Source of the DNA: Clostridia bacterium
GTDB taxonomy: Bacteria; Bacillota; Clostridia; RUG12999
DNA length: 6,167 bases
Assembly: GCA_017502065.1 (NCBI GenBank)
Contig: JAFVVU010000150.1
Span: 1-6,167 of the forward strand
Reading direction: 5' to 3'
Positions 4,671-6,167 of this stretch are shown here, piece after piece. Made by a program: the position numbers and the translations under genes. Below the pieces are notes generated by a model. That model had not been told where the DNA came from, did not search any database, and saw only the letters and a list, made by a program, of their open reading frames with translations. Position 1 is the first letter of the stretch; every line of letters begins with the position of its first letter.

Positions 4671-6167
4671 ATGGTCTCTACAGTTAAGAGTCTTGGAATA
4701 TGGGGCATTGACGGATATATAATTGACGTTGAATGCAGTGTTATGCCCGGAATGCCGTCGTTTGACATTGTCGGTCTTCCCGACACTGCAGTTAAAGAAT
4801 CAAAAGAGCGTGTAATGTCCGCTATTAAATATATGGGTTTTGATTTTCCGCTCGGTAAGGTAACCATTAACCTTGCTCCCGGAAATATCAAAAAAGAAGG
4901 GTCAGGTTTTGACCTTCCTATTGCACTTTCCATTCTTATTGCATCGGAACGGATAACAGTGCCAAACATTTCAGATACCGTTTTTGTTGGTGAGCTTTCC
5001 CTTAAAGGTGAGCTTCGTCCTGTAAGCGGCGTTCTGCCAATGGTTATCGGCGCACGAAAAGGCGGATTTGAAAATGTTGTTCTTCCTGTCAAAAATGCTA
5101 AAGAAGCATGTGTTGTAAAGGACATGAACATTTTTGAGGCACCTTCGTTTTATGATGTTATTGCACATATCAGCGGTCAGCAGGAATTAAACAGGGTTGC
5201 AGCAACAGAGGATATTTTTTCCACAGATAATATTTACAGCTGCGATTTTGCAGATGTTAAAGGTCAGGAAACTGTAAAACGCGGTCTTGAAATTGCCGCT
5301 GCCGGCGGTCATAACTGCCTGATGATAGGCACGCCCGGTTCGGGTAAATCAATGCTTGCAAGCAGACTTCCCACCATTCTCCCCGACCTTACATTTGAAG
5401 AGGCGCTTGAGGTTACAAAAATACATTCAATTGCCGGACTTTTGAATGAAGAAAAATCATTTATCAATACACGTCCGTTCCGTACACCGCATCATTCCAC
5501 ATCAACAATAAGTCTTGCGGGCGGCGGCAGAGTTCCAAAACCCGGCGAAGTTAGCCTTGCACATAACGGTGTTCTGTTCCTTGACGAGTTTCCCGAATTC
5601 AATAAATCTGCGCTTGAAATACTGCGTCAGCCTATTGAAGACAGAAACGTTACAATTTCAAGGGTAAATGCAACAATAACATATCCGTCGGATTTTATGC
5701 TTATTGCCGCAATGAACCCCTGTCCGTGCGGATATTTCGGAGATAAAAATCATCATTGCACCTGCACAACGGCGCAGATACACAGATATACAAGCAAAAT
5801 CAGCGGACCTATTTTAGACCGAATTGATTTGCATATTTTTGTTGAGCCGGTTGAATATTCACCGCTGACAAGCAGAGAAAAAGCGGAAAGCTCTGCAGAA
5901 ATCAAAAAACGTGTCAACAGGGCACGCAAAATCCAGGTGGAACGATATAAGGAGCTTGGAATATATTCCAATGCAAGCCTTGATTCTCAGGATTTAAATA
6001 CGTATTGCCGTCTTGATGAAACCGCAAAGAAAATTCTTGAATCGGCATTTACAAAGCTTGGGCTTTCAGCAAGAGCATATACAAGAATTGTAAAGGTGGC
6101 AAGAACAATTGCCGACCTTGCTGGTGAAGAAAACATAAGCTTTGAGCACGTTTCGGAAGCAATTCAG
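4671..6167 (+). CDS. YifB/ComM family Mg-chelatase-like AAA+ ATPase, 3'-truncated by window edge
   Basis: Cytoplasmic AAA+ ATPase; 499 codons are visible and only about 8-12 C-terminal residues should be missing (family about 505-510). An N-terminal ChlI/Lon-like domain (about 20-140) shows G27-M-P-S-F-D-I-V-G-L-P, A44-V-K-E-S-K-E-R-V and G82-S-G-F-D-L-P-I-A. The ATPase core (about 190-395) has Walker A G220-T-P-G-S-G-K-S, Walker B L302-F-L-D-E306, and R384 in L382-D-R-I-D as a likely arginine finger or sensor. Four cysteines, C351-P-C353 and C363-T-C365, form the family's usual cysteine cluster inside the core. A C-terminal helical domain (about 400-499) ends with the L-S-A-R-A-Y-x-R segment. 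In Gram-negative transformers ComM is a branch-migration helicase that extends integration of donor DNA; the role in Firmicutes is less clear. The ATG at 4671 has AGAGGTGA upstream. Expression may depend on read-through from veg. Confidence 0.95.
   Translation, partial: MVSTVKSLGIWGIDGYIIDVECSVMPGMPSFDIVGLPDTAVKESKERVMSAIKYMGFDFPLGKVTINLAPGNIKKEGSGFDLPIALSILIASERITVPNISDTVFVGELSLKGELRPVSGVLPMVIGARKGGFENVVLPVKNAKEACVVKDMNIFEAPSFYDVIAHISGQQELNRVAATEDIFSTDNIYSCDFADVKGQETVKRGLEIAAAGGHNCLMIGTPGSGKSMLASRLPTILPDLTFEEALEVTKIHSIAGLLNEEKSFINTRPFRTPHHSTSTISLAGGGRVPKPGEVSLAHNGVLFLDEFPEFNKSALEILRQPIEDRNVTISRVNATITYPSDFMLIAAMNPCPCGYFGDKNHHCTCTTAQIHRYTSKISGPILDRIDLHIFVEPVEYSPLTSREKAESSAEIKKRVNRARKIQVERYKELGIYSNASLDSQDLNTYCRLDETAKKILESAFTKLGLSARAYTRIVKVARTIADLAGEENISFEHVSEAIQ

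Noticed and set aside
4649..5168. Minus-strand open frames of 160 and 65 aa opposite the yifB-like gene
   Set aside because: They lie antisense to a well-supported ATPase gene, have no ribosome binding site or recognisable domain, and are explained by the codon pattern of the real gene.

Overview
The window reads as ordinary chromosome from a low-to-moderate G+C Firmicute, most likely a clostridial gut-type bacterium. The evidence is a Veg-family protein behind a near-consensus vegetative promoter, a CwlD-like amidase (a family best known from endospore formers), Gram-positive purine-rich ribosome binding sites, a lipoprotein-type solute-binding protein and a YifB/ComM-type ATPase. The species cannot be named from the sequence. 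No mobile element, CRISPR array, tRNA, rRNA or phage gene was seen.

Left part (1-2721, minus strand): a three-gene operon transcribed right to left from a promoter with a perfect TTGACA -35 box. It encodes, in order, a membrane-anchored WG-repeat protein (402 aa), an amino-acid-binding lipoprotein of an ABC importer (266 aa) and the importer's permease, whose C-terminus is cut by the left edge. The gaps are 24 and 14 bp. The ATPase subunit would be expected beyond the left edge. The WG-repeat gene as first gene of a transporter operon is the least expected point here.

Middle (2752-4168, minus strand): a CwlD-like N-acetylmuramoyl-L-alanine amidase followed 11 bp later by an unrecognised 219-aa protein. 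A clear rho-independent terminator closes this two-gene unit and separates it from the transporter operon.

Intergenic hub (4169-4352): a divergent promoter region. A candidate promoter fires left into the amidase, and an almost ideal extended -10 sigma-A-type promoter fires right into veg.

Right part (4353-6167, plus strand): veg (83 aa), then a 66-bp gap with a hairpin that has only a broken T tract, then a YifB/ComM-family AAA+ ATPase missing only its last few residues at the window end. With no convincing promoter of its own, the ATPase gene may be expressed by read-through from veg.

I found no evidence of a dramatic new system. The points worth following are the WG-repeat/transporter pairing, the unknown gene coupled to the amidase, and the leaky-looking hairpin between veg and yifB.
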